Of a stretch of DNA of 64,000 nt, positions 63,107 through 64,000 are shown in pieces. Location: positions 10,750 to 74,749 of the forward strand of contig DEAM01000031.1 of NCBI GenBank assembly GCA_002347035.1. The letters are read 5' to 3'. Position numbers and translations under genes: made by a program. The notes beneath the pieces were generated by a model. It saw only the letters and a program-made list of their open reading frames with translations. It was not told where the DNA came from and did no database searches. The DNA comes from Gemmatimonadales bacterium UBA2982 (GTDB lineage Bacteria; Gemmatimonadota; Gemmatimonadetes; Longimicrobiales; Gaopeijiaceae). The first letter of the stretch is position 1, and each line of letters opens with the position of its first letter.

Positions 63107-64000
63107 GTGAAGCGCCGTAGGCTGTTTATTACCGGGGCGTCCGGCTTCATCGGTACAAATTTCCTCTCGTCGATCGATGCGGCTGAGTGGGAGGTCATGA
63201 ACTTCGATCCGGAGCCCCCGCTCGATGCGGCGCAGCAGGGCGCCTGGCGTCAGGGTGACATCATGGATCGCGATGGTCTGCGTGATGCCTTCAGGAGTTT
63301 CGAGCCCCATGCGGTTATCCACATGGCCGCACGCACGGATTGTGACGAGCAGACCGTGGTGGAGCCAGACTACCGCCTGAACTCGACCGGGACCCTCAAC
63401 GTTGTCGACGCTATCCGCCAGTCCGGGGGTGTCGAGCGTTTCGTCATGATCTCGACCCAGTTCGTGATCGGGCCGGACATTTCCGTCACCGACCCCTATG
63501 AATATGCTCCGCACACAGTGTACGGCATGAGCAAGGTTGCAGCTGAGCTTATAGTGCGAGCCGCCCGACCGGCCCCTGTATGGTGTTTGGCGCGACCGGT
63601 CAACATCTGGGGCCCCTGGCACCTCCGATACGAGCGGGAGTTCTGGGCTGTGGCACGCAGTGGCCGGTACCTGCATCCTGGCGGCACCGATCCGATACGG
63701 AGCTACGGCTACGTGGGAAACGTTTGCTGGCAACTCCAACAGTTGCTCACGCTCCCTGCGGAGGTCGTTCATGAGGGTGTGTTCTACCTCGGTGATCCTC
63801 CGATACCACTCGGGATGTGGTCCGATGGATTCAATCGGGCACTGAGGGGCCGCCGATCCCGACGGATCCCGCGCTGGGCCCTTGCCTCACTTGCTGGGGT
63901 CCTGGACGTGTTTGGGCGTGTGGGTGTGCCGGTACCGCTGACCTGGAAGCGCTTCAAGAGCATGACGACGGACTACGTGACACCCACGGAGGACACGATC
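63107..64000 (+). CDS. NAD-dependent epimerase/dehydratase, incomplete at the window edge
   Basis: From GTG 63107 a frame runs open for 298 codons to the last base, so the 3' end is cut by the window. It is an extended SDR: GASGFIGTN for NAD, DIMDRDGL, HMAARTDCD, and the catalytic YGMSK. The substrate part (RPVNIWGPWHLRYEREFW) is not specific enough to name a sugar. GGGA precedes the start. G+C is about 60%, above the rest of the window, and the strand is opposite to its left neighbours. It follows the sugar transferase remnant by 29 bases, suggesting a polysaccharide locus to the right. Confidence 0.85.
   Translation, partial: MKRRRLFITGASGFIGTNFLSSIDAAEWEVMNFDPEPPLDAAQQGAWRQGDIMDRDGLRDAFRSFEPHAVIHMAARTDCDEQTVVEPDYRLNSTGTLNVVDAIRQSGGVERFVMISTQFVIGPDISVTDPYEYAPHTVYGMSKVAAELIVRAARPAPVWCLARPVNIWGPWHLRYEREFWAVARSGRYLHPGGTDPIRSYGYVGNVCWQLQQLLTLPAEVVHEGVFYLGDPPIPLGMWSDGFNRALRGRRSRRIPRWALASLAGVLDVFGRVGVPVPLTWKRFKSMTTDYVTPTEDTI

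Noticed and set aside
63074..63772. 232-codon minus-strand frame at the right end
   Set aside because: The opposite strand encodes a clear NAD-dependent epimerase over the same bases.

Overview
The window reads as one stretch of the chromosome of a diderm (outer-membrane) bacterium, probably Gemmatimonadota or a neighbouring lineage. That placement is inferred. LptD, Lnt, LolA, BamD and a complete Tol-Pal set require an outer membrane. HrcA, MutS2, YlbF, DUF4321 and an inositol-3-phosphate synthase beside them are a mix I associate with that part of the tree. I see no rRNA, tRNA, CRISPR array, insertion sequence or phage gene. Base composition by eye is about 50-53% G+C, rising to about 60% in the last 900 bases.

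Almost every gene lies on the minus strand in long, tightly packed operons, so transcription runs from high to low coordinates. Stop and start codons often overlap as ATGA, GTGA or TGATG. Block 1 (about 32550 down to 53) is housekeeping: a TPR protein, aroQ, efp, accB, accC, ftsK, a LolA-like carrier, rimO, a small outer-membrane-type protein, a Gfo/Idh oxidoreductase, lnt, rpmE, prfA, prmC, ylbF, inositol-3-phosphate synthase, tmk, a C-terminal processing protease, obg, hemW, hrcA, dnaJ, prmA, a HIT protein, yqeY, mutS2, dnaG, a coiled-coil zinc-ribbon protein, recJ, rsmD, coaD and a STAS protein.

A divergent promoter region (32551-32755) separates this block from the only complete plus-strand gene, a PpiD-like membrane-anchored foldase. 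Its stop codon overlaps the stop codon of the converging tatA. Block 2 (62594 down to 34582) starts with nucleotide-sugar and surface-polysaccharide genes (GDP-mannose 3,5-epimerase-like, Wzi-like, ugd, UDP-glucuronate decarboxylase). RelA/SpoT, uvrB, bamD, nadD, tsaE, tsaB and rimI are interleaved with them. It continues with a GalE-like epimerase, tolQ-tolR-tolA-tolB-pal-ybgF, nrdR, tatC, lptD, a fibronectin-type lipoprotein, glutamate formimidoyltransferase, a polyprenyl diphosphate synthase, a DUF4321 protein and tatA. The joint theme is envelope construction: capsule precursors and export, LPS insertion, barrel assembly, Tol-Pal and Tat.

At the right edge (from about 62.9 kb) strand and composition change. 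A frameshifted C-terminal remnant of a polyprenyl-phosphate sugar transferase is followed by a truncated-by-window NAD-dependent epimerase, so the window probably enters a polysaccharide locus with a history of turnover.

I found no clearly new multi-gene system. The most notable points are nadD, whose catalytic N-terminus can only be translated from a CTG codon overlapping the bamD stop; an altered RXKD-type motif in RelA/SpoT; the decayed sugar transferase; strong intercistronic hairpins at pal-ybgF and before rpmE; and a 75-bp in-frame duplication in ftsK.
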